From a virus: 34,321 nt of DNA. The stretch is taken from positions 1 through 34,321 of IMG/VR virus record IMGVR_UViG_3300017917_000193. One strand, 5' to 3'. Positions 6,841 to 14,671 of this stretch are shown here, one piece after another. The first letter of the stretch is position 1, and each line of letters opens with the position of its first letter. The notes beneath the pieces were generated by a model. That model searched no databases. It had not been told where the DNA came from and was given only the letters and a program-made list of their open reading frames with translations. A program made the position numbers and the translations under genes.

Positions 6841-7084
6841 TGAAGCTCTGATATACGAATCACCTGATGGAGGTAAGACGGTCTACGCAAGAAAGCGTGG
6901 ATCGTCCGATCGCCATTTAGTCCATGTAGATCCTACATGGAAGCGTGAACAAGAGATATCCCAACGTTGGATCAATCTCAAAGAGGCAGTGTTCATGGCT
7001 GATTCTGACCCCACATTGAACGATGCCCTCTCAAAATTGGAGATGCTATACGCACTCAAGAAAAAGGAAAAGTCTAATGGTTGA
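6830..7084 (+). CDS. Unknown small phage protein
   Basis: An 84-residue, charged, soluble protein beginning MTTDEALIYESPDGGKTVYAR. The phrase SPDGGKTVYARKRG resembles small proteins seen across T4-like phages, but I cannot name a function. It overlaps its neighbours at both ends, so it is probably one translational unit with them. Confidence 0.6.
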   Translation: MTTDEALIYESPDGGKTVYARKRGSSDRHLVHVDPTWKREQEISQRWINLKEAVFMADSDPTLNDALSKLEMLYALKKKEKSNG

Positions 7085-7319
7085 CCAGATAACATTGAAG
7101 CCTGAGGTCTGGTTCATTGATAGAAACATGTCCCACAAGCCGGCACATTTTGTGCAAGCAACTACACCTGCAACAGATGCTTCCGTTGAATGGATTCTGT
7201 CTTCACTGACAGGTCGATTCTTTTTGGAATCAAGTATCGATGAAAATTTCATAGATAACACTCATGTGTCATTTGAGGACCCGTCAGAGGCAACTCTGTA
7301 TGAACTAAAGTGGTCCTAA
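7077..7319 (+). CDS. Unknown small protein
   Basis: An 80-residue product starting MVDQITLKPEVWFI; the start overlaps the end of the preceding gene by eight bases. It is acidic with several aromatics, and its C-terminal line (FEDPSEATLYELKWS) resembles the motif that ends several small paralogues at 32737-33651. Function unknown. Confidence 0.55.
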   Translation: MVDQITLKPEVWFIDRNMSHKPAHFVQATTPATDASVEWILSSLTGRFFLESSIDENFIDNTHVSFEDPSEATLYELKWS

Positions 7320-7375
7320 TAAAAATTTCACAAGCTATTTTAGCAATTAAATAATATCATTACAAGGAGAAAACT

Positions 7376-8062
7376 ATGAGTTTTTTAAGACACGTAGGCA
7401 AACACGGTGACCGCAAAGTCGCAGTTATTTTTAGAGAGGTCCCGGGCGAACCTCACATGTGCTTGGTAACTTATACCGAACTATTGAATCAGCATATTCA
7501 TGACCCAATGATTAAGTGCATTGAATCTGATATTGGACAGAACAGTGAGAACTTGGCTGATGCATTGAATCGCACTTACACTAAGGATGGTAAGCCAATT
7601 CTTCAAGTACTTCACTTGGAAGGACAGTTGAAGAAGGTCAATACTGAGTTAGTCGTAATGACTCCGGCACCTAACACTAAGATTAAGTTGAATGAACTCA
7701 ACAAGATTTTGGATGAAATGAAACAAGGCGAAGCCGCTGTTAAACGTCTTGCTGAAATGGATAAGAGCATGGGTCTACAAGATCCAGCAGACGTTGCACG
7801 TAGAATGCGCGGCCCACAGAATACTGAACCTGTACAGGCTGCGTCTGATGGTGCTCTGGGTGACTCTACTATTGCAAACAATTTGCGTCAACAAGCATTG
7901 AAGATGGCCGCTGAGGCTCGTGGATTGCTTGCCGAATCGGATCGCATGTTGAAAGAGGCTGCGGGTATGGATGGCGTTGGTCTAGAAACTACTCCAGCAG
8001 TATCAGCACAACCAGTTAAAAGAGGTCGCGGTCGTCCCGCTAAAGTCAAAGTAGCAGTATAA
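7376..8062 (+). CDS. Conserved-looking phage protein with C-terminal AT-hook motif
   Basis: A 228-residue protein with a strong ribosome binding site (AAGGAG). The N-terminal 90 residues look like a compact alpha/beta domain (MSFLRHVGKHGDRKVAVIF). Long helices follow (about 105-205), and the last residues read KRGRGRPAKVKV, an AT-hook (RGRP) that would bind the minor groove of AT-rich DNA. I believe similar proteins occur in T4-like marine phages, but I recall no function. It heads a cluster leading into DHFR and thymidylate synthase. The upstream ATTAAATA at 7346-7353 only weakly resembles a late promoter. Confidence 0.6.
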   Translation: MSFLRHVGKHGDRKVAVIFREVPGEPHMCLVTYTELLNQHIHDPMIKCIESDIGQNSENLADALNRTYTKDGKPILQVLHLEGQLKKVNTELVVMTPAPNTKIKLNELNKILDEMKQGEAAVKRLAEMDKSMGLQDPADVARRMRGPQNTEPVQAASDGALGDSTIANNLRQQALKMAAEARGLLAESDRMLKEAAGMDGVGLETTPAVSAQPVKRGRGRPAKVKVAV

Positions 8063-8066
8063 TTAA

Positions 8067-8363
8067 ATGTCACCCGAATTCATTGCGAAATGGGAACATA
8101 TCCTTGAAGATGTTGAAAAACAAAAGATACCAGTACAGTTTATCAAAAAGATTATTGTTAAGCTAGAAGGTAAAAGACAGCAAACTATCAATATCGAAAA
8201 GTTTCTGTCGCAAGGACTTGACCCTGAACAAATAGAGGACGCAGTTGGTAGAAAACTGCACGAACTCGATGACCAAATTACTACTGTAGAATTTGTTCTC
8301 AATGTTCAAAGTATTGCTGACACTGTTCAGCCGGAGACTGACAAGATTTTAGGAAGATTATGA
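8067..8363 (+). CDS. Small helical protein, unknown
   Basis: A 98-residue, helix-rich protein (MSPEFIAKWEHILEDVEKQK start). It lies four bases after the AT-hook gene and overlaps the DHFR start by four bases, so it belongs to the same operon. Its size is near that of T4 gp33, but I see no gp33 signature and do not assign it. Confidence 0.55.
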   Translation: MSPEFIAKWEHILEDVEKQKIPVQFIKKIIVKLEGKRQQTINIEKFLSQGLDPEQIEDAVGRKLHELDDQITTVEFVLNVQSIADTVQPETDKILGRL

Positions 8364-8806
8364 AACTAATAGTAGCATGTGACCCGAAAGGTGGAATAGG
8401 CTACGATAACAAATTGCCCTGGAGTAAAATCGAGGGCGATTTGCCAAGATTCAAGGCACTCACAACAGGCTTCCCTGTTGTCATGGGTCGCAATACTTGG
8501 GAAAGCCTACCAAAGAAACCACTACCCAATAGAATTAATTATGTGTTCTCAAGCAAAGCATTAGACGGTGCTATCACATTATCTGATCCTATATTCTTAG
8601 AATCAGTAAAAGATGGTTGGGTTATAGGTGGAGCCAAAGTCATTGAGACATGCTGGCATTTGATTGATGAAATACATTTAACAAGAGTACTGACCGAATA
8701 CACTTGTGATACCTTCATAAATTTAGTAAAATTAGAGAACGAGTTTACGTGTTGGTTCAAAGAACAACACACTGACCACACTTATGAAATTTGGAAACGT
8801 AAATGA
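8360..8806 (+). CDS. frd: Dihydrofolate reductase
   Basis: A 148-residue enzyme that reduces dihydrofolate to tetrahydrofolate with NADPH, replenishing the cofactor consumed by thymidylate synthase. Family marks are the N-terminal strand LIVACDPKGGIGYDNKLPW, the conserved helix GDLPRFKALT, the NADPH-binding VVMGRNTWESLP, and the later strand DGWVIGGAKV. The catalytic acid position lies in the GDLPRFK helix, as in the bacterial enzymes. The gene overlaps thymidylate synthase by four bases (ATGA), the same frd-td order as in T4. The enzyme is of short, single-domain bacterial type and looks intact. Confidence 0.95.
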   Translation: MKLIVACDPKGGIGYDNKLPWSKIEGDLPRFKALTTGFPVVMGRNTWESLPKKPLPNRINYVFSSKALDGAITLSDPIFLESVKDGWVIGGAKVIETCWHLIDEIHLTRVLTEYTCDTFINLVKLENEFTCWFKEQHTDHTYEIWKRK

Positions 8807-9702
8807 AACAATATCACGATTTACTACAAGACATTTTAGATAACGGAGAAGAAAAAGATGACAGAACTGGCGTTGGCACTATTAGTGTGTTTGGACGTAG
8901 TCTTCGCTTTGATCTGCGTAGGGGCTTTCCCGCAATCACTACTAAGAAGCTGGCATGGAAAGCTTGCGTCGGTGAACTTATTTGGTTTATTGAAGGCTCG
9001 GGAGACGAGAGGCGCCTCGCCGAGATTACGCATGGGACGAAGGACGGTAAGGTTACAATCTGGACACCAAATGCGCTTGCTCCGTATTGGAAGCAGAAAG
9101 CGAAGTTCGAGGGTGACCTGGGTCGTGTCTACGGAGTTCAGTGGAGGCACTGGAACAAGGACACAGTTGAAAAGGACATGGGCCCGGCGCACAAAGGCGG
9201 TACACGCCTCGCAGTGGATAGGACGGAAGTCGACCAACTTAAAAATCTCATCGAAGGGCTGAAACAAGACCCTAATGGGCGCAGGCACATTCTTACTGCC
9301 TGGAACGTGAGCGAGTTAGATCAAATGGCATTGCCACCTTGCCACGTTATGAGTCAATTCTATGTCAACAAAAACAAAGAACTATCTTGTCATATGTACC
9401 AGCGTAGCGTGGATGTATTTCTTGGGCTACCTTTTAACATTGCTAGCTATGCGTTACTCACTCATTTGATTGCACATCACTGTGGATTAAAGGTCGGTGA
9501 GTTGATTATCAGTACAGGCGATACACACATCTACAAGGATCATATTGAGCAGGTGAAGGAACAACTGTCACGTTCAGAATTCCCAGCGCCGACATTGTAT
9601 CTACCCGCAGATAAAACAGACATCTTTGAAATGACTCCGCAAGACATTGTACTAGATGGTTATCAGAGTCACGGTCAAATCAAAGCCAACATGGCAGTAT
9701 GA
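8803..9702 (+). CDS. td: Thymidylate synthase (ThyA type)
   Basis: A 299-residue enzyme that methylates dUMP to dTMP with methylenetetrahydrofolate. R21 in DDRTGVGT binds phosphate. The catalytic cysteine is C180 in LPPCHVMSQFYV, followed by the QRSVDVFLGLPFNIASYALL signature and the C-terminal methionine-alanine-valine tail. No intron is seen, unlike T4 td. Between about 8990 and 9260 the DNA is visibly richer in G and C than its surroundings, which could mark a recombined patch. It is coupled with DHFR upstream and with the next gene by ATGA. Confidence 0.97.
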   Translation: MKQYHDLLQDILDNGEEKDDRTGVGTISVFGRSLRFDLRRGFPAITTKKLAWKACVGELIWFIEGSGDERRLAEITHGTKDGKVTIWTPNALAPYWKQKAKFEGDLGRVYGVQWRHWNKDTVEKDMGPAHKGGTRLAVDRTEVDQLKNLIEGLKQDPNGRRHILTAWNVSELDQMALPPCHVMSQFYVNKNKELSCHMYQRSVDVFLGLPFNIASYALLTHLIAHHCGLKVGELIISTGDTHIYKDHIEQVKEQLSRSEFPAPTLYLPADKTDIFEMTPQDIVLDGYQSHGQIKANMAV

Positions 9703-9941
9703 AACGAAGTGTAATAGTTCACTCATTTAGAATGAGCGATGTAGAAGATCCTGATCTATGGGCAGGACAAACATTGTATGAATGGGAACACAGTGACGCT
9801 GGTCAGTGGATTATAAAAAACAGTGTAGAACAACCTTCATGGCATAGACATATGGATCCCAGTACGTATGGCTATGTCTATACAATCAGAGCCTATCTCA
9901 CTGACAAAGCATATACGTATTGGAAATTAAAGTATGAGTAA
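9699..9941 (+). CDS. Unknown small phage protein
   Basis: An 80-residue protein (MKRSVIVHSFRMSDVEDPDL start) rich in Tyr, Trp and His in its C-terminal half. It overlaps thymidylate synthase by four bases and the epimerase by eight. Similar short proteins occur in T4-like phages, but I cannot name a function. Confidence 0.6.
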   Translation: MKRSVIVHSFRMSDVEDPDLWAGQTLYEWEHSDAGQWIIKNSVEQPSWHRHMDPSTYGYVYTIRAYLTDKAYTYWKLKYE

Positions 9942-10908
9942 AATTTTAGTAACAGGTGGACTAGGTCTTATAGGACACCATGTAGTAGCAAAGTTAGAAA
10001 AGCTAGGTCATGAGGTAGTGATCTTTGATACACAGACAAACTACGGTATCATCACGCAGTCAGAGATAGAATATCTCATGTCTGAAAGAAAGAAGAAGAT
10101 CAAAACACACCATATTTACAAGTATGACATTTGTGATTCTAACGGAAATATCAATTGGATGTTTAAGGCTCACAAGTTTGATATTGTGATTCACATGGCA
10201 AGCTTCCCTCGACAGAAGGTTGTCAATGCTAATCCTCAATGGGGTAGTAGAGTAATGAGCGAAGGTCTGTTGAACCTGTGCGAATTAAGCAAAACCAACA
10301 ACGTAAGAAAGTTCGTATACATCAGTTCAAGTATGGTCTATGGTGACTTCACTGACGATGTAACAGAAGATTATAACTGCAAGCCACAAGGACAATATGG
10401 AATACTCAAACTCACCGGGGAACACTTGGTTAAAGATTACACTCGCAGAGGCTGTTTTAATCATGTTATTATTCGGCCAAGTGCTGTTTACGGCCCGCTT
10501 GATGTGGAAGATAGAGTTATTGCAAAATTCATGCTCACAGCGATGCGTGATGGAACTCTTAAGGTTAATGGAGCAGGAGAAACCCTCGACTTCACCTACG
10601 TTGAAGATGCCGCGGAAGGAATCGTCAGAGCTAGTTTAAGTCCTGATACCGACAATAAAACATACAACATCACTAAGAGCCACAGTAGGAGTCTGCTTGA
10701 TGCGGCACAATTAGCTGTGAAGATTGTCGGTAAAGGCACCATTGAAGTTCGTGACAAAGATGCTGACTTCCCGAGCCGAGGCGCATTGAACATTGATGCG
10801 GCGCGCAGAGACTTTGGATTCGATCCTAAAGTCGATGTTGAAGAAGGCTTTCAGAAGTATTATGATTGGTTGAGTACTAGCGCATATTGGCAAGAAAAGA
10901 ATGTTTAA
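9934..10908 (+). CDS. NAD-dependent sugar-nucleotide epimerase/dehydratase (extended SDR)
   Basis: A 324-residue extended short-chain dehydrogenase/reductase. The N-terminal Rossmann motif GGLGLIG spans residues 8-14, the ISSSMVYGD strand holds the catalytic serine/threonine region, and the YxxxK pair is Y155 and K159 in QYGILK. These enzymes epimerise or dehydrate nucleotide-linked sugars; the exact substrate cannot be read. With the DegT-type aminotransferase at 11248 it could build an amino sugar, perhaps to decorate virion or host lipopolysaccharide. It overlaps the next gene by eight bases. Confidence 0.85.
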   Translation: MSKILVTGGLGLIGHHVVAKLEKLGHEVVIFDTQTNYGIITQSEIEYLMSERKKKIKTHHIYKYDICDSNGNINWMFKAHKFDIVIHMASFPRQKVVNANPQWGSRVMSEGLLNLCELSKTNNVRKFVYISSSMVYGDFTDDVTEDYNCKPQGQYGILKLTGEHLVKDYTRRGCFNHVIIRPSAVYGPLDVEDRVIAKFMLTAMRDGTLKVNGAGETLDFTYVEDAAEGIVRASLSPDTDNKTYNITKSHSRSLLDAAQLAVKIVGKGTIEVRDKDADFPSRGALNIDAARRDFGFDPKVDVEEGFQKYYDWLSTSAYWQEKNV

Positions 10909-11257
10909 CAAACTCACTATCCCTATCCTTCGCAAGTTGATGCCAGTTAGTATCGCAAAGGATATAGTTGGTGTACAGCCAATGACTGGTACAAATCCTA
11001 TCTTTCAGATGAAAGACGGTAAAGTAGGATTCAAGAACTATACACTAGCACGTAATCAAAACGAATGTGTCTTGTACGATAAACCTGACTGTACATATTA
11101 TGCAGTTGACGTTAGACCTATAGTAGAAGAATGGTTGATGGAGCAACCTCTTCACATGTGGAAGAATGCAGAAGAAATTGAAGATTGTCAGATTAGTTGC
11201 ACACGCTATATCGTCAGCGAAGAACTATTAACTTGGATGACATTACGATGGGGATGA
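10901..11257 (+). CDS. Small protein with gp23-like motif
   Basis: A 118-residue protein whose first 40 residues read LRKLMPVSIAKDIVGVQPMT, closely resembling the segment of T4-type major capsid proteins that carries the GVQPM motif. The rest (TYYAVDVRPIVEEWLMEQ onward) is not capsid-like as far as I can see, and at 118 residues this is far too short to be a capsid protein (about 500). It could be a decoy, an assembly factor or a derived accessory protein. It sits between two sugar genes and overlaps both. Confidence 0.5.
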   Translation: MFNKLTIPILRKLMPVSIAKDIVGVQPMTGTNPIFQMKDGKVGFKNYTLARNQNECVLYDKPDCTYYAVDVRPIVEEWLMEQPLHMWKNAEEIEDCQISCTRYIVSEELLTWMTLRWG

Positions 11258-12321
11258 ATATACCTCACTTTGGTCTAGCAAGGCAATATGCTAACTTGAA
11301 AGACGAGTTATTAGATGCAACTCATCGTGCCTTGAAAGATGGTTACCTCGTTGGCGGTCACTATACTCGTTCATTTGAAGAATGGTTGAAACATAGAACG
11401 CAAACAAAGTATGCTATCACTGTTCACAGTGGTACACAAGCACTTGAGATTATTGCACGATGGAAAAAGATTAAGCATCACGAAAGTATTACGTCTAACC
11501 CATTGATAAGGCTACCTAATCTAACTTATCCAGCAACACTAAACGCATTCTTGACCGCTGGTTGGGATGTTGAAATAGGTGACACAGATAGGCACGGCAT
11601 CCTACGTAGAGATACCCCTCCCGGTGGAAGAGGTAGTTACGATTGCGTTGTGGGGTTCAGCGGTAGACGACCATGGCCAGAAGCTACCTATCGTGACAGC
11701 TTTAGTGTTATTGTCGATGGAGCACAACATTGGTTAGCATGTGATGGCAATGTTGGTAGTGGTATGGCAATCAGTTTTGATCCTACAAAGAATCTACCTG
11801 CATCAGGCAATGGAGGTGCTATCGTAACAAACAACGAACATTTGTATCTCTATGCAACAAGGTACAAAGACAACAACAAGCCTTACTTTGATGCTGTAGG
11901 TACTAATAGCAAAATGTCCGAGCAAGACTGCGCCCAATTACTAGTACGCACAAAACACATTGATCGTTGGCAAGACCGCAGAAAAAAGATAGCAGACTAC
12001 TGGTGTGAACAATTTAAAGATTTGCCATTTGAATGTCTCAATGACACTAGGACACCTCATGCAAATCAAAAGTTTGTATTGTACATGTCTGATCGAAACT
12101 CATTCCATACTCACATGCTACTCAATGGCATAGATACAAAGATTCATTATGAATATGTATTGGGCGATTTACCTACATCAATAGGATTAACGAAACCAGA
12201 TATGCTTTCTACAAGTGTAATGCTATCTAGGGGCGTGATTAGCTTACCAATCTATCCTGAATTGACTGATTCCGAAGTCAATTATATAGCCGAGAAAGTG
12301 GATGAATTCTTCGGGGAATGA
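11248..12321 (+). CDS. DegT/DnrJ/EryC1-type sugar aminotransferase
   Basis: A 357-residue PLP-dependent enzyme. The substrate side begins with PHFGLARQYANL and GYLVGGHYTRSFEEWL. PLP binding uses the HSGTQALE loop, D157 in VDGAQ, and the Schiff-base lysine K181 in SFDPTKNLPA followed by GNGGAIVT. These enzymes transaminate keto-sugars on nucleotide carriers, and the partner may be the epimerase at 9934. Two starts are possible: ATG 11248, used here, and ATG 11254, which would overlap the previous stop as ATGA. Neither has a strong ribosome binding site. Confidence 0.85.
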   Translation: MGMNIPHFGLARQYANLKDELLDATHRALKDGYLVGGHYTRSFEEWLKHRTQTKYAITVHSGTQALEIIARWKKIKHHESITSNPLIRLPNLTYPATLNAFLTAGWDVEIGDTDRHGILRRDTPPGGRGSYDCVVGFSGRRPWPEATYRDSFSVIVDGAQHWLACDGNVGSGMAISFDPTKNLPASGNGGAIVTNNEHLYLYATRYKDNNKPYFDAVGTNSKMSEQDCAQLLVRTKHIDRWQDRRKKIADYWCEQFKDLPFECLNDTRTPHANQKFVLYMSDRNSFHTHMLLNGIDTKIHYEYVLGDLPTSIGLTKPDMLSTSVMLSRGVISLPIYPELTDSEVNYIAEKVDEFFGE

Positions 12322-12329
12322 GTATCTAG

Positions 12330-12337
12330 TATAAATA
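12330..12337 (+). promoter_or_regulatory. T4-type late promoter TATAAATA
   Basis: A perfect TATAAATA lies eight bases before the ATG of the spanin-like gene (12346). In T4-like phages this octamer is read by a gp55/gp33/gp45-modified polymerase. Neither gp55 nor gp33 is recognisable in this window. Confidence 0.75.
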
Positions 12338-12345
12338 CGGGTACT

Positions 12346-12789
12346 ATGTGGATACTATCAATACTACCTGAATCAGCCATACATATCATATTTGTCGTTG
12401 GCACACTGGGCGTAATCGCAGGCTTTGTCCTAGGATTTATACCCTTTATTAAATCCTATAAATTAGCAATACAAGTATGTAGTATACTATTGCTAGTTTT
12501 CGGCGTTTACCTTGAGGGCGGACTAGCTGACTACAAAGAGTGGGAACTTAAAGTCAAAGAAATGGAAGCCAAAGTAGCGAAGGCAGAAGCCGAAGCCGCT
12601 AATAAAAATATTGAGATCCAAGAAAAAGTTGTTGAAAAGACTAAGATTGTGCGTGAGAAAGGTCGTGAGATTATCAAGTACATTGACCGCGAAGTTGTCA
12701 AAGACAATGAAGTAATAAAGTTCGTTGAACAATGCCCTAATGTCCCTGCTTCTGTAATTGAACAAATGAATAAGGCGGCCACAAAATGA
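12346..12789 (+). CDS. Inner-membrane spanin-like protein (Rz-like)
   Basis: A 147-residue protein with two hydrophobic spans (about residues 8-33 and 38-58), then a long charged coiled coil (about 65-130) reaching into the periplasm. The tail is CPNVPASVIEQMNKAATK; Cys-Pro near the end is typical of i-spanins in T4-like phages. The next two genes encode lipoproteins, as expected of a spanin cassette that fuses inner and outer membranes at lysis. The two-span N-terminus is less usual. The start lies close to the late promoter and has no Shine-Dalgarno sequence. Confidence 0.6.
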   Translation: MWILSILPESAIHIIFVVGTLGVIAGFVLGFIPFIKSYKLAIQVCSILLLVFGVYLEGGLADYKEWELKVKEMEAKVAKAEAEAANKNIEIQEKVVEKTKIVREKGREIIKYIDREVVKDNEVIKFVEQCPNVPASVIEQMNKAATK

Positions 12790-13049
12790 GATACTTACTA
12801 ATCGCCTTATTACTTGCAGGATGCTCTACAACTGTGCCCGTAGCCCCTAAGTTCCCTAATGCTACCCCAGAACTCATGAAAAAATGTGAGGATTTGAAGA
12901 AGATTGAGGGTGATAAAGTATCAATTACTGACATGCTAAAGGTAGTTGTAACCAACTATACCATGTACTATGAATGTTCGACCAAAGTAGATGGTTGGCA
13001 AGAGTGGTATAATGAACAGAAGAAAATCTACGATGAAGCTGGTAAGTAA
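12786..13049 (+). CDS. Lipoprotein, candidate outer-membrane spanin
   Basis: An 87-residue protein with a lipoprotein signal peptide, MRYLLIALLLAGC; lipidation would occur at C13. The mature part (about 75 residues) is polar with two more cysteines, and it is not proline-rich as in lambda Rz1. It is coupled by ATGA to the spanin-like gene and overlapped by the next lipoprotein gene. An o-spanin role is inferred from this order; the alternative is an unrelated periplasmic lipoprotein. Confidence 0.6.
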   Translation: MRYLLIALLLAGCSTTVPVAPKFPNATPELMKKCEDLKKIEGDKVSITDMLKVVVTNYTMYYECSTKVDGWQEWYNEQKKIYDEAGK

Positions 13050-13302
13050 TAGCATATTATCGGTGGCTTTGCTAGCAGGATGTGCATCCACTAACGATTA
13101 CCAGATATACGTAGACACTCAGAAAACCCTCAACAAAGACTACACCATGGCTGAATTAGCTAGGATTTCAGCCCTCACTGAGATTGTCAAGGAAACTCAG
13201 GACGTAAGTGTCAGAATACAAGCAATTAAAGCCCTACAAGAGATACAACGTAGCAAGAAACCGCTGACTATTGAGCGCCCCAAGTCTTGGTTTGAAAGAT
13301 AA
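13033..13302 (+). CDS. Second lipoprotein of the cassette
   Basis: An 89-residue protein starting MKLVSNSILSVALLAGC; the lipobox LAGC places lipidation at C17. The mature domain is helical (TMAELARISALTEIVKETQ). It begins inside the end of the preceding lipoprotein gene. Two consecutive lipoproteins after one inner-membrane spanin candidate is unusual: one could be the o-spanin and the other an accessory protein. The start was chosen for the signal peptide rather than the longer upstream frame. Confidence 0.6.
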   Translation: MKLVSNSILSVALLAGCASTNDYQIYVDTQKTLNKDYTMAELARISALTEIVKETQDVSVRIQAIKALQEIQRSKKPLTIERPKSWFER

Positions 13303-13305
13303 ATA
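13298..13305 (+). promoter_or_regulatory. Late promoter variant GATAAATA
   Basis: GATAAATAC overlaps the stop of the lipoprotein gene. The transcript would start near 13312, leaving a short leader with AGGA (13317-13320) before ATG 13329. Confidence 0.65.
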
Positions 13306-13328
13306 CTACATATGCTAGGATTTACACA

Positions 13329-14276
13329 ATGACCACCCCAGAAATAATCAATACCGGCGACTTGCCGAACGATGGTTCGGGTGATCCGCTACGTCTTGCT
13401 TTTGAGAAGATCAACAATAATTTCTCTAGTTTATTTGAATTGACCTCAACTGAAGGCCAGTTGATAGCTACTGACGAAAACTCATTACGCCTTGCCTTTG
13501 AGCAGATTAATGACAACTTCACCAATCTGTTCGCTGTTACGACAGGTGACGGAGAAGTATTACCTACTGAACAAGTAGTGGACACACAACCAGTTAACGA
13601 ATTTAGTGGAAACATCAATATTGGGCTGTTAGCTAACAATGTTTACTATACTTTGCCTGAATCACCTACTACTGTTGAGGTGATGCAGTTTGATGCACTA
13701 TCGTATATTGCAAACTTAGCTACACCAACTGGTCCATATGGAGCACAAGAGTACATTAACATCGGTGCTCAACCAAACGATGGTGAGGGCGACCCTTTAC
13801 GTACTGCGTTTGCTAAGATTAACAACAATTTCTCAAACTTATTCTTTACTGCAACTACTACAGGGAATACGTTTACTGCAGGTCTAACACCTGAACAGGT
13901 TATCTATCAAACGGCAGCTAATACATTTTCACAAGGAAAGTTTCAGATACGATCATCTGATCCAAATACAATTGACATGCAGGATATAACTATCACTGCT
14001 GCCATTACAAATAACCTAGACGGTGTAAAGTTCAATGCTTACGGTACATTATTCGATGGTAATGCACTATGTCGTTATGACATGGATGTGTTTGAGGGTA
14101 ATGTGAGACTGTTAATTAATCCTATCAAAGATGCTGTTATCTTACACTTCATAGCATCAGAGGTCACATTCATCGGCGATTATGCATCCGGATTAAACTT
14201 AGGGTTAGATGGATATCCTGATGGTTCTGTAATGGGAACTGAGGACGACATTATTTTAACTACGGAATCTATCTAA
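13329..14276 (+). CDS. Virion structural protein with repeated NDGxGDPLRxAF motif
   Basis: A 315-residue protein with an internal repeat. Residues about 11-37 (LPNDGSGDPLRLAFEKINNN), a degenerate copy near 48-70 (ENSLRLAFEQINDNFTNLF) and a third near 150-175 (QPNDGEGDPLRTAFAKINNN) follow the same plan. This repeat is common in tail or baseplate-associated proteins of T4-like marine phages. The C-terminal 140 residues look beta-rich. Its own late promoter supports a virion role. A precise part of the particle cannot be assigned. Confidence 0.65.
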   Translation: MTTPEIINTGDLPNDGSGDPLRLAFEKINNNFSSLFELTSTEGQLIATDENSLRLAFEQINDNFTNLFAVTTGDGEVLPTEQVVDTQPVNEFSGNINIGLLANNVYYTLPESPTTVEVMQFDALSYIANLATPTGPYGAQEYINIGAQPNDGEGDPLRTAFAKINNNFSNLFFTATTTGNTFTAGLTPEQVIYQTAANTFSQGKFQIRSSDPNTIDMQDITITAAITNNLDGVKFNAYGTLFDGNALCRYDMDVFEGNVRLLINPIKDAVILHFIASEVTFIGDYASGLNLGLDGYPDGSVMGTEDDIILTTESI

Positions 14277-14671
14277 TGAGAGCTAGAGAATTTATCACGG
14301 AAGAAACAGGATCGATACAGCCTGCTGTAAGACATACCTTACCGGCAGCATGGGTGATTGACTCACTAAAGAACAATGATTTCTATATGCAATATCGCTT
14401 TGGTGTTGCCTTAGCCGGAGCTAAAGGTCGTGAACAACGTGAAAAAGATGATGTTCCTGAGTTTGAGAAAGAAACGCCGTGGGGTGAGAATGAGGTAATT
14501 GTTTCTTATGCTGGTAAAGATCCCTTACAGAAGTACTTAGATGATGCAATGCACGAAATGGGGTTAAGGCCCAGCGATGCTAAATTAGTAACTACTGCAA
14601 AGAGTGAAGAACCTACTGACACTACACCAAAGAGTACATTAAAACCCTTTAAAGGATATAAGAGAAAATGA
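14276..14671 (+). CDS. Candidate internal head protein with capsid-targeting-like N-terminus (paralogue A)
   Basis: A 131-residue protein whose start MRAREFITEE resembles the T4 capsid-targeting peptide MKTYQEFIAE found on internal proteins. Cleavage after I-T-E would fit the T4 gp21 prohead protease rule (I/L-x-E). The C-terminus STLKPFKGYKRK is shared with the next gene's product. The middle domain is charged and unrecognised. The gene begins on the last base of the structural gene before it and overlaps its paralogue by four bases. A packaged internal protein, ejected with DNA, is inferred, not shown. Confidence 0.55.
   Translation: MRAREFITEETGSIQPAVRHTLPAAWVIDSLKNNDFYMQYRFGVALAGAKGREQREKDDVPEFEKETPWGENEVIVSYAGKDPLQKYLDDAMHEMGLRPSDAKLVTTAKSEEPTDTTPKSTLKPFKGYKRK

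Noticed and set aside
8067-8363. gp33 late-transcription co-activator
   Set aside because: Only length is similar; I see no conserved gp33 segments.
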